Assembly: GCA_916048095.2 (NCBI GenBank)
Contig: OU696589.1
Span: 2,427,448 to 2,491,447, forward strand
DNA length: 64,000 bases
DNA from: Sacculina carcini
Taxonomy: Eukaryota > Arthropoda > Thecostraca > Sacculinidae
Direction of reading: 5' to 3'
Shown: positions 1 to 10,771 of the stretch, piece by piece
Position numbering within the stretch: the stretch's first letter is position 1
Layout of the letters: every line of letters begins with the position of its first letter
Notes under the pieces: model-generated
Seen by the model: only the letters and a program-made list of their open reading frames with translations
Database searches by the model: none
Told to the model about the DNA's origin: nothing
Translations under genes and position numbers: made by a program

Positions 1-335
1 TTTGTCTGCTGGTTGAGCGTTGTTGTTGATTACACACACGTTGTAACACATGGTGTAGTCAGTGGTGCATTTTCCTGTTATTGCCAGTTATTTGTGCAAG
101 TGTACCGTATGTCCCGGTCATTAAGCCCATTTTTTAATCCAAAATTCTACTCGATATTTTTATGGTGGGCTTAATGGCGAGAGCTATTTCAGGGTAAGCA
201 AATCAGTCCGCCAAATCCTAAAGATCCAAAAGATATGTATATTTGATTATATTTATATATTTAATATATGTTTATATTCATATGTGTATGTATATTATAT
301 AGATTATATTGATCCAAAAGATCAAGTTTCATTAC
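1..335. other. Non-coding, AT-rich, no gene seen
   Basis: I see no convincing exon or element here. The stretch is AT-rich, with TATAT/ATATA tracts around 236-310. If the headpiece gene identified to the right extends leftwards, this is part of one of its introns. Confidence 0.5.
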
Positions 336-1600
336 TAGGGCTGTCAAAAAAGTAACCTAAAAACCAGAAAAAAGTAACTTTATTTTCGAGAAAAAGTAAC
401 CTAAAAAAGTAACCTAAAATAACCTATGAGTTGTTATGTTATTATTACTTTTGCATCGCTTTATCACATGTTTATCACGCCTTTGCTGATTAGTGCGCTA
501 TATCAAATACACGGTTTGTTTGTTGTTTGTTTGTGAACATAAAAAGTAACCTAATCACCTATAAAAAGTAACCTAAAATAACCTAACCTTCGTAAAAATA
601 ACCTTCAAAAAAGGTCAACTTCTGTTTGCAGTTCTGAAGGAAGAAAATACACCAGTCCTTCTTTTCTATCCTCTTTCCGAGTTGGTACTATTTTTCTATC
701 CTCTCTCCGATCTGGTACCATTTTTACAACAAACCACCAAAATTCTCTTAATATTATTCGGCTAACATCGCAAAAAGGAGCATAACCATCAAAATGCAAT
801 TTAAAGTGGAAAGCTAATACAAATGCGAAATACACTACTTGCTAATGTAATTATTTTTAGTAATGGTCGCAATAATGTTCTTTATATTCTTTCAATGAAA
901 CTTGTTATCAAATAGAACGTACTACAGCTTGCATTTTAGTGTGAGCCTAAACACTACAAGCATATGTAGCAGCCTGTGCTCACTGTCTTATAAATGTCAA
1001 ACGTGGGAAAATGGCGCTATATCACGCCCTGAAAATCACGTGTTAATTCCTGTTCAAGTAAATGCGTACTGTCAAGTGCTACAGTGCAGTATCTGGTATA
1101 GAGAGCTCACACATCGTACTATACCACGCTCCATACATCTCACGACACCCTTCGGTTCGTGGACATTTCCTAAAATGGAATGACGCTATCCTGTGTACCG
1201 AAAAACGTATAAATATCGAGTAGCACAGATATTAAGGTGCATATCAATTGCTAAATCCTAACAGCAGCAGCTTTGACATTTCTTGATCTTCAGACCTTAT
1301 ATTCCATCTCTTTTCCTATTTTATCCTCATATATACGGTTTTTGTGCCTCTTATCTGCAAAAAGTCACCAAACTTCGTGGTAAACTTACCTAATAACCAG
1401 AAAAGTAACAAAAGGTAACCTGACGATAAAAAAGTAACCTAAAAGCAAAAAAAGTAACCTAACGATGAAAAAGTAACTTTTGGTAACCTAATAACTTTTT
1501 AAATAATTATCGTACACAACTTTTTCATGCAGTTTTAGGTAGCTTATGAAAAAGTGACCTTTAGGTGAAAAAGTAACTTTATTAACTTTTGGCAGCCCTA
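336..1600 (+). mobile_element. Non-autonomous hAT element, copy 1
   Basis: The 1,265-base element starts TAGGGCTGTCAAAA and ends TTTTGGCAGCCCTA, a near-perfect terminal inverted repeat. It is flanked by an exact 8-base duplication TTCATTAC (328-335 and 1601-1608), the hallmark of hAT transposition. Both ends carry many degenerate copies of a short motif AAAAAGTAACCTA (about 350-610 and 1385-1590); a roughly 770-base unique core lies between. No transposase frame is present, so it must depend on an enzyme made elsewhere. A second copy lies in the opposite orientation at 35,252-36,487. The weak open frames in the core are not conserved as protein between the copies. Confidence 0.9.
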
Positions 1601-1608
1601 TTCATTAC

Positions 1609-2354
1609 AGTGTGAATAGTATCAATGTTGATAAAGTACAAATATGTGCAATAGTTTGATGAAAAACGTAAATTGACTCCTACATGATAGGAAATAATAC
1701 ATATTTTCAAAATACTGTATATTTAGAACAAACAGAGAAATTGAAAAATACTACCGGTGAAAAGTTCAAATTTTAGGCGGGTTTAATGGACCGTACTGCT
1801 AGAATACTGGTATTTCAGGCCCGAAAGGTGGCCAGGCTGGCATAACACAAGGGAACAATTTTTGTTCAATTTGCCAACATTTTTTGGACAGAATATGGAT
1901 ATTTCTGACACTCTTATTTCAAGTATCACATCAGTTTTTCTATATTGATTCTAATTTTTGCAATTCAAGTTTTTTGTTGGCATTATATCACAATAACAAT
2001 ACTATGATATCAGGTTTATTGTTTGTCCATTTAATATTAAATATCATTGTATGGGTTATACCGCTTTTATTTAAAGTATATTTGAAATATTCAACCTTAA
2101 ATTATCATGAATTATTTGAACGTATAGTTAGAACAGAACACATGCCTGAATTTGCAACATGCCTTTCTTGCCGAACTCCTTCAGGCTTACCAACTTAGCG
2201 GGGTGAAGCCATTGAACTATTTATCATGTTGAATCCAATTATGACCAATTATCAGAACCTTTCCTTTTATTTTCCGATAAAAATGCACTATCAGAAATGC
2301 ATCTTGTTTTGTGGACGTTTAAAGGTACAACCGTCTTAAAAAGCGAGGACGGGA
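1609..2354. other. Non-coding stretch between two elements
   Basis: I find no recognisable gene. An open frame at 1884-2198 is hydrophobic and AT-driven, with no family signature. The right part (from about 2,150) may be decayed upstream sequence of the arthropod repetitive gene that becomes recognisable at about 2,355. Confidence 0.4.
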
Positions 2355-3697
2355 GTGCCCTGATCTGCAGTCAGCCAAAAGACATGTGACATACAGCAAA
2401 GATATCCCCATTCCTAAGCCGCCCACTGCCTGGGCTTGATGATGGGCAATGAGGAAGAAGATATAGAACTATGCATTTCTGATTTTAGCAGAGAGTATGA
2501 GAGCGCTAAAATCTTACCTCAAGAAGAGCTTAGTGATCTAATTAGAGAATTTGGTCTTTCAAGGAAAAATTAAGAGATTTTGGTCTCCAGACTGAAAGAT
2601 AAAAATAACCTGAGGTCAGGCGTTCAAATTACTCTGTATCGCAATAGAGAAGCAGCTCTGCTTCCTTACTTCAATCAATAGGATAAAATTGTTTTTGTAA
2701 TGATATTCAAGGCCTTTTCATGCAGATGGGCGTCTCACAGTATGAACCAAATGATTGGAGACTTTTCATTGATAGTTCTATCAGAAGCCTCAAATGTGTA
2801 TTACTTGACAATGGAAATATGTTAATCTCTTCACCACTTACTCAACAAAATTAAAAGCGACTTATGAAAATATCAGAATGGTTCTACATCAGAAAATATC
2901 AGAATGGTGTATAAGGTACCATAGATGCTCCTCAGTATAACCTGCATCAATGGTCCATTTGTGTTGACTTTAAAATGATAAGCTTTTTGCTTGGACAGCA
3001 AAGTGGGTACACCAAGTTTCCATGTTTTCTCTGTCTGTGGGACAGCAGAGCAAAAGAGGAACACTGGAAAAGGAAAGTGTGGCCGTTGAGAAGAGCCAAG
3101 ACTGTTGGTCAAGCCATCATCGTGAATATGTCACTTGTAAATCAAGACAAAATCATTCTTCCTCCACTGCACATCAAGCTAGGCTTAATGAAGCAGTTTG
3201 TAAAAGCTCTAGACAAGGAAGGAAGCTGCTTTGGATATTTATGCAAAACTCATACTGCTAAAAGCATGAACAAAATGAAGGTGGGTATCTTCGATGGTCC
3301 CCCAATACGGAAACTTGTGCGTGACACAAACTTCATTCATTCTTTGATTGAAACTGAAGCTGATGCTTGGCGTAGCTTTGTCTCAGCCATTGAATGCTTT
3401 TTGAGAACCAACAAGGCAGACAACTATGAATACCTAGTACAGAACATGTTGGACAAATTTCACAAATTAGGTGTAAACATGAGTGTAAAACTACATTATC
3501 ATCACAGTCATCTTAAGCTCCCGGATAAATTAGGCAAAATATGCGACAAACAAGGCGAAAGATTTCACCAAGATATGAAGGTGATAGAAGAACGATACCA
3601 GATGATGGGATCAGCACATGATGGCCGACTACTGTTTCAACGCGGTTGCCCAAAGAAAAAGCACAGAAAAATGTCGGTAAAACGTGGTTTCTACTGA
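2355..3697 (+). pseudogene. Arthropod repetitive CYICG/CYFC-family gene, decayed copy A
   Basis: The fragment matches a multicopy family I know from arthropod genomes, usually left unnamed. It has an N-terminal zinc-like CYICG region, a middle WREP...CYFC segment, and a long C-terminal part with FPCFLCLWDSRA, LPPLHIKLGLMKQFVKAL, GERFHQD and a closing MSVKRGFY. Copy A begins in the middle segment (DLQSAKRHV...IPIPKPPTAW near 2,358) and runs to the stop at 3695-3697. The longest open part is 2975-3697 (240 codons). The earlier part is broken by several frameshifts and stops, and the end is shifted just after the GERFHQD block. The biochemical function is unknown to me; its repeated, degraded occurrence suggests a transposon-borne gene. 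Two more copies lie at 35,155-36,640 and 58,480-60,690. Confidence 0.75.
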
Positions 3698-3982
3698 ACC
3701 TATGATGTCCGTCATGTGTCGTATAATGTTCGTTGAACCAATTCATCAGTAAGTATTTATTCCTATTGAAATATGAGATATTCTCTGAAATTGTCATATT
3801 TTAGTTGATTTTCCATTATATTTGCAATTATCTCACAAATTAGATCCAATTTGAATCTACTAACAATATATTCAGTTTCAGCTACATCGAATTACTATAT
3901 ATCCGTGAAAATATTTGTAGCAAAAATTTGTGTGTAGACCAGTGTAATTGATTCTGCACTATTCTTGTTTTTTCTCGTTCAG
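3698..3982 (+). other. Intron sequence before the first visible headpiece-gene exon
   Basis: AT-rich sequence without an open frame of note. It ends in a strong pyrimidine tract, ATTCTTGTTTTTTCTCGTTC, followed by AG at 3981-3982, a good 3' splice site. Confidence 0.55.
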
Positions 3983-4092
3983 AATCCAGTTCTGTTGCCA
4001 TGCAGAGCCTCATAAATCGGCTGCACAGCAAGCGTCGTCTGTACGACAAACACAGCAAGCTCGCGGCAAAATCACAATCAACACTGGATCAG
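3983..4092 (+). CDS. Headpiece gene, exon a (110 bases)
   Basis: This is the leftmost exon I can see of a dematin/abLIM-like host gene. It lies between a strong acceptor (pyrimidine tract, AG at 3981-3982) and a donor CAG|GTACGC at 4093. After two bases completing a codon it reads 36 open codons rich in Lys/Arg (MQSLINRLHSKRRLYDKHSK is part of it) and ends on a codon boundary. Exon b at 4321 opens on a codon boundary, so the phases agree. No domain is recognisable; a basic, probably disordered stretch upstream of a headpiece fits this protein type. Its link to the headpiece exon rests on phase and splice-site logic, not on homology, and earlier exons must lie outside the window. Confidence 0.6.
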
Positions 4093-4320
4093 GTACGCGA
4101 TCTACTTCACACTTGATACATGAGGAAAGTGTCACGTGTTCCACCTTGATTTTCACGAGCTGGGCGTTGTAGATAACCTTCATTCCTCGTTTTCTTATTA
4201 TCATGTAATATAATTGATAGATTGATTAGTGATGCCGTGTTTGTTGTGTTTGTGTGAAATTTGCCCCGTGAGGTTGGCTAGTGTTGATCTAGCTGGTATT
4301 TTTGTGGTATATGTTGTTAG

Positions 4321-4459
4321 AGCACCTCAACACACGATACCAGTTACAACACACATCCAGCGAATGCACATCTGGAGGCCGTTTCTGGCGTGAGTGTTGC
4401 GCCTGCGTCAGATTTATCCGCGCCAGTATTGCCCACGTCGCGTCATTATCATAACTCAG
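4321..4459 (+). CDS. Headpiece gene, exon b (139 bases)
   Basis: The exon opens after TTGTTAG (AG at 4319-4320) and ends at ACTCAG|GTATTT. It holds 46 whole codons plus one base. The translation is open only in the frame set by exon a and is rich in Ser, Thr, His, Ala and Pro (STSTHDTSYNTHPANAHLEA is its start), as expected for a disordered linker. The one-base overhang G joins the GT that opens the exon at 9,765 to make a glycine codon. The 228-base intron before it is short; the 5,305-base intron after it carries a truncated LINE and long dinucleotide repeats. Confidence 0.6.
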
Positions 4460-5795
4460 GTATTTTTATTTAAACTTATTGCTCGGTTAATATATTTCTT
4501 GATTTTTGGCACAAGTTTTGCTCGGCTGCGATGGCAATGCAATTTTCTCTGTTATGCATTTGCTTTGCAGCCACATTATTTTGAAAACACTCATTTCTCT
4601 TGGTTTTTTGGGTTTTTTAAATGGTCAGTTGAAAAATATGTTTTGCTTGCGTTTATTATTGAAATAGGCGGTATATTTTGTACTTATTTTTCACACAGAC
4701 ATGTTTATTGCCCAAAATCGGACACAGAAAGCATAAAACACAAGCACATGGCACACAAGCGCATGACACAATTTTAACAAAATAGAGACTTAAATAATTA
4801 AATAAACGACACTGAACGATTATGCAGTGACGGTCACTTTACCTGCGGACGTGTTTTGTAAACGGCTTTCATTACATTAATATGATTTTCAAGATTGTAT
4901 TTATAAATATATTCTAAAATTTGCATGTTATTTTCAAATTTAGCGAAATTACTGCTGATTTTAAGCCAGCCAGTTTCGTCTGTGTTGCGCAGATAATTCG
5001 TGCGATCAATTATTAGAGCAGGGTTGCCAGGTATCGTGCCAGCATCAGTTGTTGCCAGTCGGTTGTCATGACAACCACTGGCAAACAAAATGGCCGCCGC
5101 GCTGTGCCAGCACTCCGCCTATACACTATAACAGTGAGATCACCACTATCACACACAACTCGCAAAATACTGTCGAAAATATAACTAATAATAAAAAATA
5201 AAAAATATTTCAATGTTTATCAGTGTTTTAAAGTAAACATTTAAAATTAAACAATTTAATTATTATTATTATTACTTTTTTATTATCAATATCATAAATT
5301 GATTGAAGTTCCAATAGAAACATTGGAAGAAAGAAAGAATGATAATGTTGACTTTTCGCCAATATTTCCCTTGTTGAACACATTTTAATGCCTTTTTCGT
5401 TGTTTGTTTATCATTCGCTCGTACTTTCTAGGCTTCTATTGAAACTTTTATCTAAATTAATCTTCCAATAAATTGCTCATATCAATAAAAACATAATGTA
5501 TTACAAGTAATTCAATTGTTTAATTTATAATTACTTAATGATACTCGTATAACACATACATTATAAACTTACTTTTTTTCCTAAGTTTATTTTCTTTTAG
5601 TTACTCATTTTACTCGGTGATTTGTTTCACTTGTATACATCAGGCTAGCAACAGGCTGAACTTTCACTGAACACACAACCTCTTTATTCATCACAACCGC
5701 CTAACCTCTATACTTCATAAACTGACCAGCCTCTTCAGTACACGTTTCCCTCACACTCATGCTCTCAATATCTGTGTGTATGTGTATATTTATGA
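4460..5795 (+). other. Intron interior, no gene seen
   Basis: This is the left part of the second visible intron of the headpiece gene. The open frame at 4394-4777 runs out of exon b and is not a gene. The region is AT-rich from 5,160 to 5,600 and holds no recognised element. Confidence 0.5.
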
Positions 5796-5845
<50 letters not shown>

Positions 5846-6173
5846 TAATGCGTGTTTGACTGTATATATGTTTGTATATGCTTTGTTGTGTGTGTATATG
5901 CTTGTTGTTGTGTGTGTATATGCTTGGGTATGTATATATGCTTGTTTTTGTCTTTTTTGGTGTGTTTTTGTGTGTATGTACATATGCTTGTTTCTATTAT
6001 ATGCTTGTTTCTGCGTGTGTATGCGTATATGTTTATTAATGTGTGCTAGCTTGTAAGTTTATTTATGTGTGTGTGTATATATTTTTATTAATGTGTGCTA
6101 GCTTGTAAGTTTATTTATGTGTGTATGTGTGTATATTTTTATTAATGTGTGCTAACTTGTAAGTTTATTTATT

Positions 6174-6213
<40 letters not shown>

Positions 6214-6660
6214 TGTGTGTGTGTGTATTCAGTGGCCAGTGCTTTGAGGCCTGCTCCCAAGCCGGGCTACGGACTGGCGTGTGAGAATTTCCGTAATAAT
6301 CACTGCACGGGACACAACATTGTCTCACCCACCGTGCGTATCTCCTACTCACACTCATACCGACACACACACAAACATGCATACACACTGATATAAAAAC
6401 ATGCACACACACTCATATAAACACATGCACACACACACTCATATAAACACATACACACACATACACCCACATACTCATATGCAAACACACGCACGCACAC
6501 ACATGCACGCACACACTCATATACACACACACACACACTCATATAAACACACACTCGTATATTCACACACTCATATACATACAGACACACTCATGCATAC
6601 ACACACAAATACATGTGCTCGCATACACGCGTACATACAGACACATACACACACTCATTC
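5796..6660. repeat. Dinucleotide microsatellite field (GT)n then (CA)n
   Basis: Pure GT runs occur at about 5,796-5,843 and 6,174-6,228. Between them lie near-identical pieces of about 70 bases containing TTTATTAATGTGTGCTAGCTTGTAAG, repeated three times (about 6,028-6,170). From about 6,355 to 6,660 the strand switches to CA-rich repeats of the ACACACTCATATAA type. Open frames here are repeat artefacts. Confidence 0.9.
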
Positions 6661-6663
6661 ACA

Positions 6664-8780
6664 CAGATTCAGAAGACGATTCAACAGAAAACGATTGGAT
6701 AAACCATATATTACGGAATAAATGAAAAAAATATCACAGAAAACACCGTCTGGAAAGGTTAGCTCAAAAATGACTGATAACTTACAAAGACTCGTATAAA
6801 AAAATTCGGAATAAATTCAATCTTACACTCCGTCAAGCAAAATAAAACTATCTGAAGGAAAACCTGGGTGAAAACCAAGGGAATCCTAAATCTCATTGGA
6901 ACATAATCAATTCTATTCTGGGTAGGAAAATAAATAATCCTGAATATCTCCCACACTTTAAACAAGGAAATGTCAGCCGCGCAAATGTTTTCAATAATAA
7001 TTTCATAAAACTTAGCTCACATGTTGATAAACCTGTTAGCCATATCCCGTTCGATAGTTATCTCACAGAGAGTGTTCCTGAATCTATGTTCCTTAAGCCA
7101 GTAGACAGTAGCGAAGTTATTAGTTACCTGAATAAAACCACATTTAATTCTCCTGAGTATGATGATATTCCTCTGCAACTCATAAAATGTTAGTTTGCAA
7201 GTAGCCATTCCACTCGTTCATATTATCAATTTATCTTTCGCAAACGGTTCATACCCTGATTTACTTAAGAAAGCTAAAATTATTCACATTCACAAATCTG
7301 GCGATCTCAATGACATCAATAACTTTCGGCCTATCTCACTCTTACCCGCCTTCAATAAAATATTTGAAAAATGTATATGTACGCGTTTAAGTTCGTACTT
7401 GGAAATGAATAAATTAATAATCCCCAATCAATTCGGTTTCAGAACCAATAGATCTACAGAGGATGCGGTCTTTAATTTTCTTACTGAAGTTTACCAACAA
7501 CTAGATGACGGCAATCACATACTTGGTATCTTTTTGGACCTTTCCAAGGCGTTCGACTCACTGGATCACTATATTCTCTTCAAAAAAATTGAAAATTTCG
7601 GTATAAGAGGGGTATGTCTTGATTACCTTGCTACCTTGATAATATAACTCAATCTGTTTTTTATGACAACGAATTTTCTTCATCTAAATCAATAAGCAAT
7701 GGTGTTCCACAGGGGTCAGTGCTTGGTCCAATTTTATTCCTTATTTATATCAATGGCATTTTGAGAGCCAGTTCCAAATTCAAATTCACAATATACGCAG
7801 ATGACACGACACTCACATTAACTGATCCAAATTTACACAATTTACATTCTGTCGCAGGAAATGAACTCAATAACATCTATCAGTGGATTTCTTCAAATAA
7901 GCTCAAATTAAATTTGAACAAGACTCCATATATTTTCTTCCAAAAGAGATCGAGAAAATTGGCATTTCCTCCTTTAACACTGGACGGTTGATTGCTGAAA
8001 CAAGTTCAAATAACAAAATTCCTAGGAGTCACTATTGATGAAAATATGAATTGGTATGCACATATTGAAAACATCTCAAATATAATTTCAAGAATATGTG
8101 GTATATTACACAAAGTTAAACGTTTACTTACACAGGAATCCATGCGTAGTATATACTTCACTCTCATTTACCTCCACCTCATATATTGTGGACCAATCTG
8201 ATCATGCACATGGCCATCTTATTTAAAACGAATAAAAGTTGCACAAAACCAAATTATTAGATGTATCATGAAGCTAAAAAAGTTTGATTCAACAACAAAT
8301 TCTTACTCAGCAATGAAATTACTACGTTTCGGCTCTATACGCGAATACTTCATAATCCTTTTTGTCTATCGGCTACTATACGAACATAAGGAGATCAATA
8401 AAATTTGCTATCGCTTGGACAACCGTTATCACAATATCAATTATAATAATGACCTTGCGGTTCCAAAGTTCAGAACAAAACTTCTTCAAAACAGCCTATC
8501 ATATCAAGGAGCAGACATTTGGAATAATTTATCTTCGGAAATATATGTCTTAAACATCTACCTCACTAAAACAGCTAAAAAAGAAACTGAAAAATCACTT
8601 CCTGAATGAAACTGACGCCGACCATTAACATTTTCCTGCAATAACGGATTCATTTTCATATTTGCCCACGTATTCATTTTATATATTTTTCTGTGTTTAC
8701 TGCGATCTGTACATACGTATGAATGTATGTACGTGTGTATGTGTGTATATATGAATGTGTATATATATGTATGCATGTGT
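6664..8780 (+). mobile_element. 5'-truncated LINE (Jockey/CR1 group), broken
   Basis: Only the C-terminal two thirds of an ORF2 remain. It enters directly from the CA repeat with RRFNRKRLDKPYITE (6,664), the pre-RT linker, followed by RT motifs FLDLSKAFDSLD (about 7,540), GVPQGSVLGP (about 7,700), YADDTTLT (about 7,795) and the LKLNLNKT and FLGVTID blocks. It ends at the stop at 8607-8609 and a short 3' tail passing into TGTATG repeats (8,700-8,780). It carries several early stops, frameshifts near 7,190 and 7,645, and in-frame stops at 7989-7991 and 8199-8201. No endonuclease or RNase H is present. The motif set fits the CR1/Daphne side of the Jockey supergroup, but the clade is uncertain. 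Confidence 0.8.
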
Positions 8781-9764
8781 GCATATTCTATCTCGTGATA
8801 ATTTATTGTTAATTGAATCCGTTTCATTCATTATTACATGTTCGTCTAAGAGCAGTTGCTCGACGAACATAGCCGTATGTCTGTTTTTTCTGATGATTTT
8901 CGTGTGAACTGTTTTTTTCCTGGCAGTAAATTTACATTTTACAAAAAGATGTAAACGCACATACACACACTATTTTGGCACGGTTATTGTTGTGTTGGGC
9001 GGGTGTTGTAGTTGAATACTGTCATATGTTAGCACGTGCCAAGCTTGAACTCGTCTTGTCAGTGAGAGGTGCGCTTTATGCTGCCTGATATTGCTTGTGC
9101 TCACCTTGCTTCACGTGTATCTGCTGCGTTAATTGTATATGTTTCATTAATATTTTCAGATGAAAACAATTTCATGTCATATTTGTGAGAGGAGAAATTG
9201 GGTCGACTCAAACAAAAAAGCTAGTATAGCTACACTATCAGTGGCTGTTTCTGATTATTTTTGTCGTTGATGCGCCAATATTTGTCGCTCCTTCAAGATT
9301 CTAGCGTTAAGACATTTAATTGCCGTTTGGCTGAATATGAAATTCCGTGAGTTGCCGGTTGAGTTTTCTGTTAGTTTATGTTAATTCATGCGTTATTGTA
9401 CGTGGAAATTTTCATGTCGTATTTTTTGGTTTTCTTATTTTTGTGTGCGCTTATTTCCCATCATTCATCTGCTTCTATTTTGTCATTTACTCGGCCCTGT
9501 TTGTGTGCACTGTGAACAGCATATTATCAGGGATTTCTCGCGATGTTGTTCACTGTACGGCAACGTTTCCTGTGGAGTCAGTGACTGCAGTCTGGACGCA
9601 GCAAACATTGAAACCAACCATAATACAGCACCAGGTATTCTATCACTCATTGCACTTGTATATATCACTACTAACACTGCAAAACGTATTATGTCCCTCA
9701 CTTTTCATTCTATCGAAATGAATCAAATGAGTGAGGTGTGTGTGTGCGTGTTTGTGGTGGTTAG
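8781..9764 (+). other. Intron interior, exon-like spots only
   Basis: No element is recognised. Two spots look partly exon-like: a good acceptor ATTAATATTTTCAG before 9,161, and a stretch at 9,531-9,634 with AG before and CAG|GTATTC after. Neither fits the phase chain of the headpiece gene without a stop or a phase clash, so I do not annotate them as exons. The end (9,736-9,760) is GT-rich and leads into the acceptor of the next exon. Confidence 0.45.
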
Positions 9765-10036
9765 GTAGCAGTGGCGTGATTGATGGCCTGATGGAGGAGG
9801 GGGCAGATGATGTGCTCACTTGGCGACACTTAAACAGCTGGCACATGGACGCCGTGCAGTCACTGCAACTTCCCTGCTGGCATCCTCACAGTGTTTTCTA
9901 CCGTCGTAGCAGACAACCAGTGTCTCTCTCGCGCCACACTACCAGTGATGGTGTCAGGGACAGTGTCAGTTGGACAGTGTTGAGACGAGATCATGACATC
10001 AAACTGCCCGCACATCTGGATGTTACACGTCTCGAG
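9765..10036 (+). CDS. Headpiece gene, exon c with the dematin/abLIM-type linker
   Basis: This 272-base exon starts after TTAG (9763-9764) with GT, completing a glycine codon with the G that ends exon b, and continues for 90 open codons to CTCGAG|GTGCTC. Its last residues, IKLPAHLDVTRLE, match the segment that precedes the headpiece core in dematin and abLIM (KLPxxVDRTRLE in those proteins). The next coding exon starts on a codon boundary with the headpiece itself, so the join reads RLE-CYLSDEEF. The acceptor has no pyrimidine tract; it is preceded by a GT-rich stretch. The alternative AGs at 9,768 and 9,771 would break the phase. Confidence 0.75.
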
Positions 10037-10262
10037 GTGCTCACACACATACATGCACATGCATACACGCGTACACACTCACACATATACACATACACTC
10101 TCTCTCACATGTGTATGTATTTGCGTTATACAAACATACATACACATGCATACACACTCAAATACACTCACACGCATACATGTTTACGTACACACACACA
10201 CTCTCTCTCTATCACACACACGCACACATACACATATATACACACACACTCAGACATATATA
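10037..10262 (+). repeat. (CA)n-rich tract at the start of the last intron
   Basis: CA, CATA and CACTC repeats begin six bases after the donor GT at 10,037 and continue for about 220 bases. The tract is complementary to the GT run at the far end of the same intron (15,086-15,142). Confidence 0.9.
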
Positions 10263-10771
10263 CACGTACATGTATTGTATTGTCGCATGTCATGTATCAA
10301 GAGTAAAAGACAACATGGCGCTTATCGCATCGTTCACGCAAGGAGCGGACATTACTACAGGTGTGTTGATAATATACAAAGATGAACCGTGACTGGAAAT
10401 GAATACTTATGAGTATAACGGGCAATATATCATACAGCAGAAATTATGACTAGAACGTGTGGTTTGACTAGATACACGAGATGCAAAATTTAGGTGATAA
10501 TAATCTAAAACGTGGTGCAAAACATTATTGATGTTAAAAGAGCGAACATGAATAGTTAGTGGTGATATACGGTATAAGAGTGAACGTGACTAATTTGTGG
10601 TGACTATCAAATTAGCTGTCGAGGGAATAAAATGCGAAAATATATATAATTAAAACAACTATTAAAAACAGAACAATTAGAACCCTGAACCAGAGCGCAA
10701 AAACTACACAATTAAAAACAATCGGATGATTAGAGTATTGGGAAGTACAGAATCACCAAACAGAGTAGTAT
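10263..10771 (+). other. Intron interior and probable LINE 3' flank
   Basis: No gene seen. The AT-rich part from about 10,390 to 10,770 may be the 3' untranslated part of the antisense LINE that ends its reading frame at 10,772; I cannot place its tail. Confidence 0.45.

Noticed and set aside
902-1183. Open frame of 93 codons with a similar frame in the other hAT copy (35,610-35,933)
   Set aside because: The similarity follows from the shared DNA; amino-acid changes are frequent and no start, end or motif is conserved.
5765-6721. Several long His/Thr/Tyr or Cys/Val-rich frames
   Set aside because: They are translations of CA/GT microsatellites; only the last few codons near 6,664-6,721 belong to a LINE.
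9161-9270. Strong acceptor ATTTTCAG followed by a short open frame
   Set aside because: In the phase set by exon b it stops after nine codons; it could be an alternative 3' end, but nothing else supports it.
9531-9634. Exon-like stretch GGATTTCTCGC...CACCAG with a GTATTC donor
   Set aside because: It can be entered in phase from exon b but leaves in a phase that puts a stop in exon c, and its acceptor is weak.
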